Below are positions 32,278-41,999 of a stretch of 64,000 nt of DNA, piece after piece. This DNA comes from Forficula auricularia (Eukaryota; Arthropoda; Insecta; Dermaptera; Forficulidae). Position 1 is the stretch's first letter. Every line of letters starts with the position of its first letter. Location: NCBI GenBank assembly GCA_024734495.1, contig JALMQS010000225.1, positions 6,423,425-6,487,424 of the forward strand, read 5' to 3'. A program made the translations under genes and the position numbers. The notes under the pieces were generated by a model. That model saw only the letters and a list, made by a program, of their open reading frames with translations, did no database searches and had not been told where the DNA came from.

Positions 32278-32422
32278 ACTCAAAAAGTAGCCGTAATTTG
32301 TCATTAAAGCTGCCAGTCGAACAACAGAGCTCGGCTTGGGAGTATCGTCCTATCAGTTTCAGGGGCCCACCTATACCTAATATCCGGTCACGACCCACAG
32401 TTTGGGAACCACTCATCTAGAG

Positions 32423-32547
32423 ACACGAAAATATGTAAAAATGTCAATAATATTTTAAATTATTATCAATAATTAAAAACAATTAGATATTTAATATTTT
32501 AATTCAATTTATTTTTGAGTATTAAATTTCAATAATGAATTAAAATA

Positions 32548-32637
<90 letters not shown>

Positions 32638-32759
32638 TCTATTTCGCAACAAATAAAAACGATTTTTTTCTAAATAAACTCTAGAAGTCTTGGTTTTGTG
32701 AAAAAATTCAAGCTACAATTTGCATTGATATTTACGTTTCAAGCGTAGAGATAATACTT
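32423..32759. other. AT-rich spacer with (AT)n microsatellite
   Basis: Alternating AT over about 75 bases at 32556-32630. No gene seen. Confidence 0.7.
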
Positions 32760-33540
32760 AGTACCTGGAGCCACCGAGCGATGCACGGTAACTTTTTACT
32801 TCAGTTAAAAGCTATATATTAATATTATTTTTAATTTAAAATTCTGATAAAAATACCAATATATATAGTATATATACACTTCGCCCCCCCCCCCGGAACC
32901 CCACTGCGCCCCACCTCCTGCACCCCCAAATCCACCTCCACCACGCCCCACCCCGCACCCAGTTTTTGCATAGGTACAGTGGCTTTTATCAGAATTTTAT
33001 ATTAAAAATAGTATATTAATATATAACTTAACTGAATCAAAAAGTTGCCGAGCTGTTGTATTTATAGCTAGTTATAATAATAAAAAAATAATCCTATAGG
33101 ATCTTAAATAAAAAAAAATAAAAATTAAATAAGATTTGTTTCCAAGTTATATAAAAAAAAGCCATTTCAACCACTTTATTTGTAAACACACCTGTTTTGT
33201 TATGATTTAGACACCTGCTAATTAAAAACAAACCAAAAATTCCTAATTTTAATATAATATATTAATATTTGCTAATAAGTATTCGTGGGTTTTAAAATTA
33301 AAAAAACCAATTAAAATTAAAAGATAATTGAAAAAATGTAAACAAACTTTTTTATTGAAATTTTCATCTATAAATAATTACTTTAATTAATAAAAGATCA
33401 ATTAAGATGAAATTTGTCGAGGTCCAGACCTAGCCAGGTCGTTTTCTCATCCTCAAAACTTGTTAATAGAGTTGGTTTTATCAAAATCGATAGATGAGCC
33501 GTTTTCAAAATAGAACCAAGTTACAAATATATAAATATAT

Positions 33541-33937
33541 TTTTTTTTGCAACGAAATTTTCTCTGGAGAGAGACCGACTGGTAGAAATTTTAATTGAAT
33601 GTAATGGAAGGCAGCCCAGAGGTAGTGAGGAAAGAAAAATTAACACATAAAATGAAGTGTAATTTATTGGAATCCTTCCTCCTTTCCTTTCAAACCGACG
33701 TTTCGGAGGATTTTTCCTCCTTCAGACTTTCAAAGGGTCAATGAATGAGGAGAGAAGAAGGGAAACATTTTATTTGTTTCATTCATTGACCCTTTGAAAC
33801 CCTGAAGAAGGAGGGAAAAATCCTCCGAAACGTCGGTTTGAAAAGGAAAGGAGGAAGGATTCCAATAAATTACACCTTATTTGATATGTGTTAATTTTTC
33901 TTCCTCACTATTCCTGGGCTGCCTTCCATTACATTCA

Positions 33938-33939
<2 letters not shown>
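33541..33939. mobile_element. Palindromic Penelope-LTR-like insertion (family C)
   Basis: Same family as 19001-19532 (TTGCAACGAAATTTTCTCTG at the left end, GGCAGCCCAG in both arms), but the arms are asymmetric: the right one lacks some outer sequence. The left-arm hammerhead has lost three core bases (CTGAAGGAGG), while the right-arm one is complete. ATAAATATAT on both sides may be the target duplication, though it is low-complexity. Confidence 0.6.
33797..33839 (+). ncRNA. Hammerhead-ribozyme-like motif (family C)
   Basis: Stem I AAACC (33797-33801) with GGTTT (33835-33839), core CTGAAGA (33802-33808), extra A, stem II GGAGG with CCTCC, GAAA (33827-33830), ACGU and C33834. Identical in all core positions to 19388-19429. 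Confidence 0.65.
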
Positions 33940-34000
<61 letters not shown>

Positions 34001-34026
34001 TTTTGCTCGTTTAATAAGAGTAGATA

Positions 34027-34419
34027 CTAATCAGTAGAGATTGTGGTGTTGGTGCAAGGTGAAACATCTTTAATAAAGATAAGAGTAAATAGATATTTTA
34101 TTTAATATGGATTTGCTATGAGTTAGGGATACTGGGTCACTTGTTTCACATTAAAATTAAAAAATTAAAAGATATAAAAAATTTTTTTTTCTTTTTCAAT
34201 ATATATATTTCGGGCTATCAACCCATCTTCAGGAAATACAGAAGGCAACTAAACAAAACTCATTGAATGACAGGCTATATATGTTCACTGAACAGAGAGA
34301 CAGAATTTATCAAATTATTTTTAAAAAGGACACCCTCTCTCAAGCTGTTATTCAGAAAGAAATTCGGGTTGACCTTCATTTACATAGGATTGTTTTGGGT
34401 AAAAGGCAAGTTTGTGAGG
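34027..34419 (-). repeat. Penelope-like LTR (pLTR), downstream copy
   Basis: Direct repeat of 36879-37283. From 34027 (AATCAGTAGAGATTGTGG) the two stay aligned with scattered substitutions and small indels. On the element's strand it carries a hammerhead-like motif, and at its far end the ATG and first 13 or so codons of the PLE ORF (MFHLAPTPQSLLI). It ends against the 5' end of the F1 element. Confidence 0.75.
34194..34236 (-). ncRNA. Hammerhead-ribozyme-like motif in PLE pLTR
   Basis: Minus strand: stem I TTTC with GAAA, core CTGAAGA (34232-34226), extra T, stem II GGG with CCC, GAAA (34211-34208). Stem III is four A/U pairs around a two-base loop, with an AUU cleavage triplet. Lies in the pLTR just downstream of the PLE ORF. 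Confidence 0.65.
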
Positions 34420-36915
34420 TCATTGACTTATGTCTCTGGGTTGAAAATGATTTTTACATTTTGATATTAAAAAATCAATTATTATATTTGATTTTATATC
34501 TAGTTGATTGTTGATAACATTTTCATCATTTGACAAGGCATATTTTATTTCCATGGATTCAAGAAGGTCCAATCTTAATCCTTTTCTTTCGAAATGAATA
34601 GGGGAGGGGTTAGAAGGTGAAGGTACATGATCTAAGGCATATAGATGATTAGCAAATGCGGAAGTAGAGTCTGGATTTATGGGCTGGTTTCTTATTAATT
34701 GTCTGTGGGAAGCTAAATGCTCTTTATGCCGTTTTATAAAAGATCGTCCCGTTTGGCCAATATAAATTGCCTCGCAATCATCACAATTTAATTTGTATAC
34801 ACCAGATCTATTTATTTTGTCAATTTTGTCGAGTTTATTATTTATTAATTGGGAGGATAAATTATTTATATTATAAAGGGCTGGAGTGATACCATGCTTC
34901 TGGAGAATATTTGCTATTGGATAGGTTATATGTTTGGAAATAAAGGGGATTCTTTTATAGATTTTTTCAGATTCGATTGTGAGGGAATGTAATTGCGAAA
35001 GCGTGTGTTTTTTATTAATTTTGAAAAATAATTTTTTAATGATTTCCTTGCTATATCCATTATTATGTGCTATATCATAAATGGTATCTAATTCAATATT
35101 AAAATGTGTAATGCTAAGAGGGGTTAAGATTAATCTATTGATCATTGAATAAAAGGATGAAAATTTAGTATTTGTCGAATGGTTAGAAGAAAAGGGGATG
35201 ATCGTGTCAGTGAAAGTCGGTTTTCTAAAAATATTAAATTCTAATTTTTGATTGGTGATGGTTATAGTTAAATCTAAAAATGAAATAGTTTTATTGCCTA
35301 TTTCTAATGTGAATTTAATATTTTTGTGGATTTGATTTAGATAATTACTAAGTAACTGGATACCTCTAGTCGTACCAGACCAAACAACGAAAATGTCATC
35401 AACATATCTTCTCCAGAATTTGATATAATTATATGAGGGGTTAAAGGGAGACATTACGATTTTTTCAAAATTGGACATATAAATTTCTGCGAGAAGGGGA
35501 CTTAACGGACTGCCCATCGGTAAACCGGTTTTCTGTTTATAAAAAACATTGTTGAAGACGTAATAATTTTGATTGAGGCATAGGTCAATTAATTTGAAGA
35601 TTTGAGTACATTGAGTAGGGTCTTGAATATTGTCTAGAATTATTTGATTTAATATTAACTTGAGTTCAGGGATAGGAATTGAGGGGAAGAGACTTTTCAC
35701 ATCAAAGGATATGAGCTTATCAGAGTTATTGATTTTTAAATTTTGGAGATCTTGAGTTAAGTCTAGAGAATTTTTGATTGACAAATTTGAAGTGAACATA
35801 TTTTTTAAGATGTTATTAAGATATTTACATATCTTGTAGGTGGGAGCATTGACATATGTAACTACTGGTCTAATTGGATGGTTGGATTTATGGAGTTTGG
35901 GGAGGCCGTATAATATGGGAGGTTGAGGGTTCATTAATCTTAGAAAATATAAATTTGGGTTATTCGGAAGTTTTACAGTAAATGAATTGAGAGTATTTAT
36001 TACATCATTTTGAAATGTATTGGTCGGATCGGATTTTAACACTTCAGCTCCACTTGATGTGATAAAGTCATTCACTTTCATGATATATTCACTTTTATTT
36101 ATGATAGTAATGGTTTGTCCTTTATCAGCTTTGGTTAAAATGAGATTGTGATAATTTATTTTGGATTTGATAGATTTGATAATTTTGTGTTCTTGAGATG
36201 GAGTTTTTATATGGGCTTTTTCTTCTTCAGATATTTGTTTAATTTTTACAGCTATCTCTGTTTTAATTTCTCTAGGATAGTTGTGTAGAGCAATTTCGGT
36301 ATCTATTGCTAGTGATCGAAAGTTTTTGGAATTATTTATATTTGTGGGAGCATATTTTAATCCTTTGGAAAGTAATTCAATCTCACTTTTTTCCAATTTG
36401 ATATTTGTAAGGTTAACCACTCTATCATAAAAAATCTTGGGGGTCGTTGCCGGGGTTTGTCGTTGTAACGGATTAAATTGTTTTTTCTTCAGTTGGGTTA
36501 ATTTCTTCTGTTTATTAGCGTACAGAGTTTGCCTCAAAGTTAATATTTCTTCTCGGATGTCTTGATCGAATGTATCAAATTCTATATAATGTAATTCATT
36601 ATACAGATTGAAATGTATAGTTTTTAAGTGTAAGTTTAAAAAGTAGCGTGTTCCATACCATTTTTTAATTTCTTCTATGAGCCAGGTAGATTTAGCCAAC
36701 GTAACTGCTTTTTGTGCTGATCTGGAGGTGGACTTGCATTTTATGTTGATAAATTGAGGAGTAAGTTGAAGTTTTTTACAGGTGGTGAGAAACCACAGGT
36801 GGCTGTTGCATCGTTCAAGTTTTATTAGAATTCTTCTGTAGAACACCATTAGTTTAGCTGGACAAGCATTATTAATAATCAGTAGAGATTGTGGTGTTGG
36901 TGCAAGGTGAAACAT
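34420..36915 (-). CDS. Penelope-like element reverse transcriptase with GIY-YIG endonuclease
   Basis: Intact 831-codon ORF, about the usual size for a Penelope protein. It copies the element RNA and nicks target DNA. Visible RT blocks: ILTKADKGQTITI (about residue 260), PILYGLPKLHKSNHPIRPVV, motif A SFDVKSLFPSIP, motif B TGLPMGSPLSPLLAEIYMS, motif C with catalytic YVDD at residues 504-507, and FLDLTI. The C-terminal GIY-YIG nuclease shows GVYKLNCDDCEA (a CxxC as in Penelope linkers), then YIGQTGRSFIKRHKEHL near residue 718. The start ATG lies inside the pLTR. pLTRs flank it on both sides and a truncated tandem copy lies upstream. No frameshift or stop is seen, so the copy could be recent or active. 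Confidence 0.92.
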   Translation of the reverse strand: MFHLAPTPQSLLIINNACPAKLMVFYRRILIKLERCNSHLWFLTTCKKLQLTPQFINIKCKSTSRSAQKAVTLAKSTWLIEEIKKWYGTRYFLNLHLKTIHFNLYNELHYIEFDTFDQDIREEILTLRQTLYANKQKKLTQLKKKQFNPLQRQTPATTPKIFYDRVVNLTNIKLEKSEIELLSKGLKYAPTNINNSKNFRSLAIDTEIALHNYPREIKTEIAVKIKQISEEEKAHIKTPSQEHKIIKSIKSKINYHNLILTKADKGQTITIINKSEYIMKVNDFITSSGAEVLKSDPTNTFQNDVINTLNSFTVKLPNNPNLYFLRLMNPQPPILYGLPKLHKSNHPIRPVVTYVNAPTYKICKYLNNILKNMFTSNLSIKNSLDLTQDLQNLKINNSDKLISFDVKSLFPSIPIPELKLILNQIILDNIQDPTQCTQIFKLIDLCLNQNYYVFNNVFYKQKTGLPMGSPLSPLLAEIYMSNFEKIVMSPFNPSYNYIKFWRRYVDDIFVVWSGTTRGIQLLSNYLNQIHKNIKFTLEIGNKTISFLDLTITITNQKLEFNIFRKPTFTDTIIPFSSNHSTNTKFSSFYSMINRLILTPLSITHFNIELDTIYDIAHNNGYSKEIIKKLFFKINKKHTLSQLHSLTIESEKIYKRIPFISKHITYPIANILQKHGITPALYNINNLSSQLINNKLDKIDKINRSGVYKLNCDDCEAIYIGQTGRSFIKRHKEHLASHRQLIRNQPINPDSTSAFANHLYALDHVPSPSNPSPIHFERKGLRLDLLESMEIKYALSNDENVINNQLDIKSNIIIDFLISKCKNHFQPRDISQ

Positions 36916-37283
36916 CTTTAATAAAGATAAGAGTAAATAGATATTTTATTTAATATGGATTTACTATGAGTTAAGGATACTGGGTCACTTATTTCACATT
37001 AAAATTAAAAAATTAAAAGATATAAAAAAATTTTTCTTTTTCAATATATATATTTCGGGCTATCAACCCATCTTCAGGAAATACAGAAGGTAACTAAATA
37101 AAATTTATTGAATGACAGGCTATATATGTTTATTGAACAGAGAGACAGAATTTATCAAATTATTTTTATTTTTAAAAGGACACTTTCTCTTAAGCTGTTA
37201 TTCAGAAAGAAATTCGGGTTGACCTTTATTTACATAGGATTGTTTGGGTAAAAGGCAAGTTTGTGAGGTCATTGACTTATGTC
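36879..37283 (-). repeat. Penelope-like LTR (pLTR), upstream copy
   Basis: Direct repeat of 34027-34419, shared by the intact PLE (as its 5' pLTR) and the truncated copy upstream (as its 3' pLTR). Overlaps the first codons of the intact ORF. Contains a hammerhead-like motif on the minus strand. Only a few differences from the downstream copy are visible (for example TATGAGTTAAGG against TATGAGTTAGGG). Confidence 0.75.
37039..37081 (-). ncRNA. Hammerhead-ribozyme-like motif in PLE pLTR
   Basis: Minus strand: TTTC with GAAA stem I, core CTGAAGA (37077-37071), extra T, stem II GGG/CCC, GAAA (37056-37053), A/U stem III and AUU triplet. Identical to the copies at 34.2 and 38.1 kb. Cleavage here would separate tandem PLE transcripts. 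Confidence 0.65.
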
Positions 37284-37566
37284 TCAGGGTTGGAAATGAT
37301 TTTTACATTTTGATATTAAAAAATCAATTATTATATTTGATTTTATATCTAGTTGATTGTTGATAACATTTTCATCATTTGACAAGGCATATTTTATTTC
37401 CATGGATTCAAGAAGGTCCAATCTTAATCCTTTTCTTTCGAAATGAATAGGGGAGGGGTTAGAAGGAGAAGGTACATGATCTAAGGCATATAGATGATTA
37501 GCAAATGCGGAAGTAGAGTCTGGATTTATGGGCTGGTTTCTTATTAATTGTCTGTGGGAAGCTAAA
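37284..37566 (-). pseudogene. Truncated tandem PLE copy, endonuclease C-terminus
   Basis: Encodes HLASHRQLIRNQPINP to the stop, identical in sequence to the last 90 or so residues of the intact PLE protein apart from the final two or three. It is head-to-tail with the intact element. At 37566 it meets an inverted copy, so only the 3' end of this unit survives. Confidence 0.85.
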
Positions 37567-38249
37567 TGTGCGAGGCAATTTATATTGGCCAAACGGGACG
37601 ATCTTTTATAAAACGGCATAAAGAACATTTAGCACACAGACAATTGATGAAACCAGCCCATAAATCAGACTCTACGCATTTGCTAGCATCCTTGCTAGAT
37701 CGTGTCCTTCCTTCTCCCTCTATTCATTTCGAAAGAAAAGTTAGATTGGACATTCTTGAATCCATGAAATAAAATATGCCTTGTCAAATGATGAAAATGT
37801 TATCAACAATCAACTAGATATAAAATCAAATATAATAATTGATTTTTTAATATCAAAATGTAAAAATCATTTCCAACCCTGAGACATAAGTCAATGACCT
37901 CACAAACTTGCCTTTTACCCAAACAATCCTATGTAAATAAAGGTCAACCCGAATTTCTTTCTGAATAACAGCTTAAGAGAAAGTGTCCTTTTAAAAATAA
38001 AAATAATTTGATAAATTCTGTCTCTCTGTTCAATAAACATATATAGCCTGTCATTCAATAAATTTTATTTAGTTACCTTCTGTATTTCCTGAAGATGGGT
38101 TGATAGCCCGAAATATATATATTGAAAAAGAAAAATTTTTTTATATCTTTTTAATTTTTTAATTTTAATGTGAAATAAGTGACCCAGTATCCTTAACTCA
38201 TAGTAAATCCATATTAAATAAAATATCTATTTACTCTTATCTTTAATAA
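37567..38249 (+). pseudogene. Inverted PLE 3' end plus pLTR
   Basis: The plus-strand copy starts in the GIY-YIG domain (CEAIYIGQTGRSFIKRHKEHL) and continues through the 3' region into a pLTR. The coding part has many small deletions (KPAHKSDST where the intact copy has QPINPDSTS), while the pLTR part (about 37820-38249) is almost unchanged. It ends abruptly at 38249 within a LINE ORF1. Together with 36879-37566 it forms a large inverted pLTR pair. Confidence 0.8.
38085..38127 (+). ncRNA. Hammerhead-ribozyme-like motif in inverted PLE pLTR
   Basis: TTTC (38085-38088) with GAAA (38124-38127) as stem I. Core CTGAAGA (38089-38095), extra T38096, stem II GGG (38097-38099) with CCC (38107-38109), GAAA (38110-38113). 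Stem III is AUAU with AUAU around two bases; U38123 precedes the cleavage point. Confidence 0.65.
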
Positions 38250-38843
38250 GGTTTTTTCGTTTTTATTAAAAGGAATATTTTGAAGCTCTATATTACAACT
38301 CCTGGAGGCCTGGTCGATGTCATTCAATTTATTCACCATATCATGCATTCGGTCCTTAAGTTCGCTATTCTCGCTTTGTAACACCAATGAAATTTCATCC
38401 TGTGCAGAAATTTTCTCCTCCAGGGCGATGAGCTTGTCCTCCCACGCGTTAATTCTATCAGACACTGCCCTCAACTCATTCCTTAGAGGCAACAAGAGTT
38501 CCTGGAAGTCATTTCTGCAACACTCCAACATGCTCGCAAATTTGTTGTCAAAATAGTCCTTTACATTTTTATCCAACAAAGCCGACGAGGACGGACCGTC
38601 CCCAGAAACGCTCTGCTGCTGGTGAATCAAACGAACGGGTGTATTGGAGTTATTATCCCTCAAAATACGTGTACAGGCATCCGGACACCTCCATGCAGAC
38701 TTGGATTTTGCACTCAGTTTAGAAAAGCCGCTCCTCGTCATCCCAACGCATTCAAAATGGTAAACATTCTTGCAATCAACAGTTGAACATTTCACAGATT
38801 CACCTTCCTTCACCACCCTTTCACACGCCAGGCATAAACTCAT
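38250..38843 (-). pseudogene. LINE ORF1-type protein (PHD-like zinc finger, coiled coil), truncated
   Basis: 198 native residues from M at 38843. A PHD-like zinc finger covers residues 4-56 (CLAC, C....C, HFEC, CPDAC). A low-complexity linker follows, then a coiled coil at about 100-175 (heptad-like EELIALEEKISAQ region). After that comes the start of an RRM/FP-like fold (SCNIELQNIPFNKNE) cut off at 38249 by the PLE pLTR. This is the layout of ORF1 proteins in several insect CR1-like and related LINEs. They bind element RNA. No ORF2 follows because of the truncation. Confidence 0.7.
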
Positions 38844-39165
38844 CTTGTCTGTCTAGGTTCTATTCTTCAATTTCACTCATATATATAAATAAATAAATTC
38901 ACAGAATTATATAAATATTCCTCATTAGAGAGCTTATCTTGACAAGTAAGAAATCAATGAACAAAATTCCAAAAGAAAAAAAGCACAAAACGAGCCCAGA
39001 GACACTGGCTAACACAATAATAGACACATCCACAAAAAAACGGCTCCTCAACTCACAGGACAGCACAAAAATCACAAAAAAAGACGGAAAAAAACCCATC
39101 AAAACATCGAATCACTTGAGGAGCGATAAAACGTGCCTCCCTTCCACTAGATCCGATTAACTATA
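38844..39165 (-). other. Probable 5' UTR of the truncated LINE
   Basis: Relatively GC-richer, A-rich on the plus strand, with no convincing reading frame. It directly precedes the ORF1 fragment on the minus strand and ends near GATCCGATTAAC at 39150, beyond which the sequence becomes plain AT-rich DNA. Confidence 0.35.
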
Positions 39166-39938
39166 TATTTACTAATTGAATTATCTGAAACAATTCTATT
39201 TTAATTAATCCAATTTCAAGATGAGATTAATTTACAAATTATATTTTCGAAATTTAATGGGAAATTGTTAAAAGGGGATATATGTCACATATATATTTGT
39301 TTGCAAAATAACTTAATCTTATGTTTTCTTTAATCTTTTGGTCAAACTGTCATACAATTTTTACTCAACTATTATATAATAATCAACAAACAATAGATAG
39401 GCTCTTCTTTTATACTATATATACTTAACCATTTCTAACAATTTCATCGAAATTATTTGAAGAACAATTCCAATTTCGTCATCTGTATTGATTAATCTAT
39501 CAACTGCAGTATCTGAAAAACTAAATTTTTTCAAGATATAAAGGGGAAAAGATTTAACTAATATAAAATTTCTATTTATTCTTAATTTTATCTAATATAG
39601 CTAATCAAATCTTTTATATATATATATGAAACTGTTAGTGAAGAAAGGATGTTCTCTTCAAAGATAATCCTAATACTATTTTATTTTATTAAATTAATAT
39701 TAATCTATTTCTGGAGACACCCGCCATAATATAGAATGATCAGTTATAACTAAGGATGGATATGTTATGTTTTTTTATTTAAGATATACTTAGGTACATC
39801 ATCTTGATGAATATTTTCATTTCCTGGTTTCTTTTAAAAAGAAAATTAAACTCATTTTATTCTTTGTTTTCATATTTATATCTTTAAATAGCTGCGCCTA
39901 TACTATACCTATTTAAAAAATGAATAAAAAAACAAAAT

Positions 39939-40020
<82 letters not shown>

Positions 40021-40186
40021 AAATCCAATGTAATTATATTAAATTACCTATTAAAAAAAAAAAAATTGAATGAATGTACTCTTTTTTTCAAGTAGATTGT
40101 AGACAATGGTTCAATCACTTTTACCTAAAAAATCTTAAAGATAAAATAGTAGATAAGAGATTAATATTAATTATTATATAATAATA

Positions 40187-40229
<43 letters not shown>

Positions 40230-40746
40230 AAAATATTACCAAATATAATTATAATTAATAAGGAGATAGAAGTCTGTCAGAGGGATTCACAGAAGCGAAT
40301 GGAACTATGATTCTATTGTTTAATTGTTTTTACCTAAAAAATCTTTAAGAAAAAATAGCAAATAAGAGATTAACATTAATTGTTATATAATAATATATAA
40401 TAAAAATTACCAAAGATAATTTAAATTCATAAGGTGAGCGATTTTTGACAGAAGGTGTCACGAGTGCGGGTGCAGAATCCAACTAATTTCATATTTTTTA
40501 AGAACGACTTTGAGTGTGTAGCTATCTTCAGTGGTGTGATCGAACGACTTTCCATTTAGCTAAGAAGAGCTACGAACAAGGCTGTTGTTATTATTAGTAG
40601 TAGGTTTTCAAGTCATAAAAGTGTAAAATTCGAGGGGTGTTGAATTTTAGAAAATCGTGTATTTCGCGCAAATGAAGCCTTTGGTGGGATACTTGAAAGG
40701 AACGCTTAAATAACAAACAAACAAATATTATTTATTATTTAATTGA
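39166..40746. other. AT-rich non-coding region with microsatellites
   Basis: Alternating AT tracts at about 39944-40014 and 40190-40224. An imperfect direct duplication of about 215-base period starts with ACCTAAAAAATCTTAAAG (40121) and ACCTAAAAAATCTTTAAG (40332). The string AGAAAATCGTGTATTTCGCG at 40648 recurs at 41608 on the far side of the RTE fragment. No gene seen. Confidence 0.6.
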
Positions 40747-41365
40747 ACCAAGAAAACCTAGAAGGAGTTAAGAGAATTCCGCTACCTAGAAAGTAAAATA
40801 ACATGGGATGGGAGGAGCGAAAACGAAATTAAATCAAGAATTGCCCAAGCAAAAATGGGGTTTAATTCAAAACAAAAACTACTATGCTCCTCCTCAATCA
40901 GCTTAGAAAACAGGAAGTTGCTATTGAAGACATATGTATGGAGCATAGCCATGTACGGGTGTGAAGCCTGGACAATTAGAAAAGCGGAGAGAAAGAGATT
41001 AGAGGCTTTCGAAATGTGGTGCTACAGAAGAATGATGAATATCAAATGGATGGATAAAATTACAAATGAAGAAGGTCATGGAAGAATCGGAGAAAGAAGA
41101 ACCTTGTGGAAGAGTCTGAAGAAGAGAAGAGGTCAGATGATGGGGCACACACTGAAACATGGGGGACTCCTTAGGGATATCTTGGAGGGGAGGTGGGAAA
41201 GAAAAGGGGAAGACCCAGATTAGAGATATTTCAACCAAATAATTGGGGATATGGGATGCCAGACATTTAGAGAGGTCAAACAGCTGGCGGGGGACAGAGT
41301 CGAGTGGAGACGGATTGTTGCATCAAACCAGTCTTAGGACTGTATACTCAATGATGATGATGATG
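40747..41365 (+). pseudogene. RTE-type LINE 3' fragment, second copy
   Basis: Nearly identical to 9559-10180, from the NQENLEGVK segment onward. A one-base insertion (GGAGTTAAGAGAATTCC against GGAGTTAAGGAATTCC) breaks the first codons. The next open stretch begins MGFNSKQKLLCSSSIS and stops at 41222, where the first copy reads on (GRGRT region), because of another small indel. It ends in a longer ATGATG tail. The high similarity of the two fragments suggests recent activity of this RTE family. Confidence 0.8.
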
Positions 41366-41689
41366 ATTTAATTGAATATTAAATTTTTCCCGTTCTGTTC
41401 AGCTAAATTAAAAAACATCTATTTAGGCACATCCGCTTGACACCGATTTTATTTATTCAATTGTATCTGAAATTATACTTGTTAAAAATCACAAGGTGAA
41501 ATGATAATTCAATAAAACATCAACATTTTACTAACATATTATATTATATATAAATTGCCGTATGCGTTTGTTCGATTAGTATCCAGCTTACGCGTAGGAT
41601 TGTTGAATCTTAGAAAATCGTGTATTTCGCGCAAATGAAGTTTTAGCCAGCAGTAGAGTTTGCCAAGTTGTGAGATCCCCATTTTTTTA

Positions 41690-41999
41690 AGCCTGCTTAA
41701 ATCTAAATTTTCCCGAGGAAGCTATTTTTGCGCCATTGTTTAGTGAGGATTGAGCATTATGGAGGGTGCTATCGTCAGCGTAACAATGTATAGGATTGGA
41801 GGGTAAGTTTAAGAGGGTCATTAATATAGATAATAAAGAGTGTAGGAGAAATGACTGAGCCCTGAGGGACTCCAGCATTAGTATTGAAGGACGAGGATGA
41901 TATTCCATCAACCTCGACTTTAATAGAGCTGTTTGAAAGAATGCTCTCGAGCTCGGGGGAGAGCCCAAATTCTTAGTGACTTTTCGCAATAAGTCCACG
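41690..41999 (-). pseudogene. LINE reverse transcriptase fragment
   Basis: Minus strand: SNPIHCYADDSTLHN, the RT catalytic YADD, preceded in other frames by SSSSFNTNAGVPQGS and a shifted PTLFIIYINDLL-type block. At least two frameshifts lie between these blocks. Only the B-C motif region is present. The arrangement is of the Jockey/CR1/R1 group; clade not resolved. Confidence 0.6.

Larger units (their letters stand above)
30203..32414. mobile_element. hAT-type MITE split by a Helentron-like element
   Basis: Ends CAGTGGTTCCCAAAGTTG (30203) and CAGTTTGGGAACCACTC (to 32414) are inverted and flanked by the perfect 8-base duplication ATCTAGAG (30195-30202 and 32415-32422). The own sequence is only about 215 bases (30203-30280 and 32278-32414); the rest is an inserted F2 element. 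The terminal CAGTGGTTCCCAA is shared with the hAT element at 47.65 kb, a likely helper family. Confidence 0.85.
32760..34023 (-). mobile_element. Helentron-like element, family F1, composite, with (AT)n tract
   Basis: The minus-strand 5' end CTACTCTTATTAAACGAGCA is at 34023. The 3' hairpin TTACCGTGCATCGCTCGGTGG then CTCCAGGTACT is at 32760. A second, shorter 3'-like piece near 33040 (GCAACTTTTTGATTCAGTTA) suggests two fused variants. An AT tract at 33943-33996 next to the 5' end echoes the internal microsatellite known from DINE-type Helentron relatives. A pLTR palindrome is inserted at 33541-33939. Confidence 0.6.

Noticed and set aside
38939..39160. 73-codon lysine/threonine-rich plus-strand frame
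   Set aside because: Antisense to the presumed LINE 5' UTR, with composition-driven residues only.
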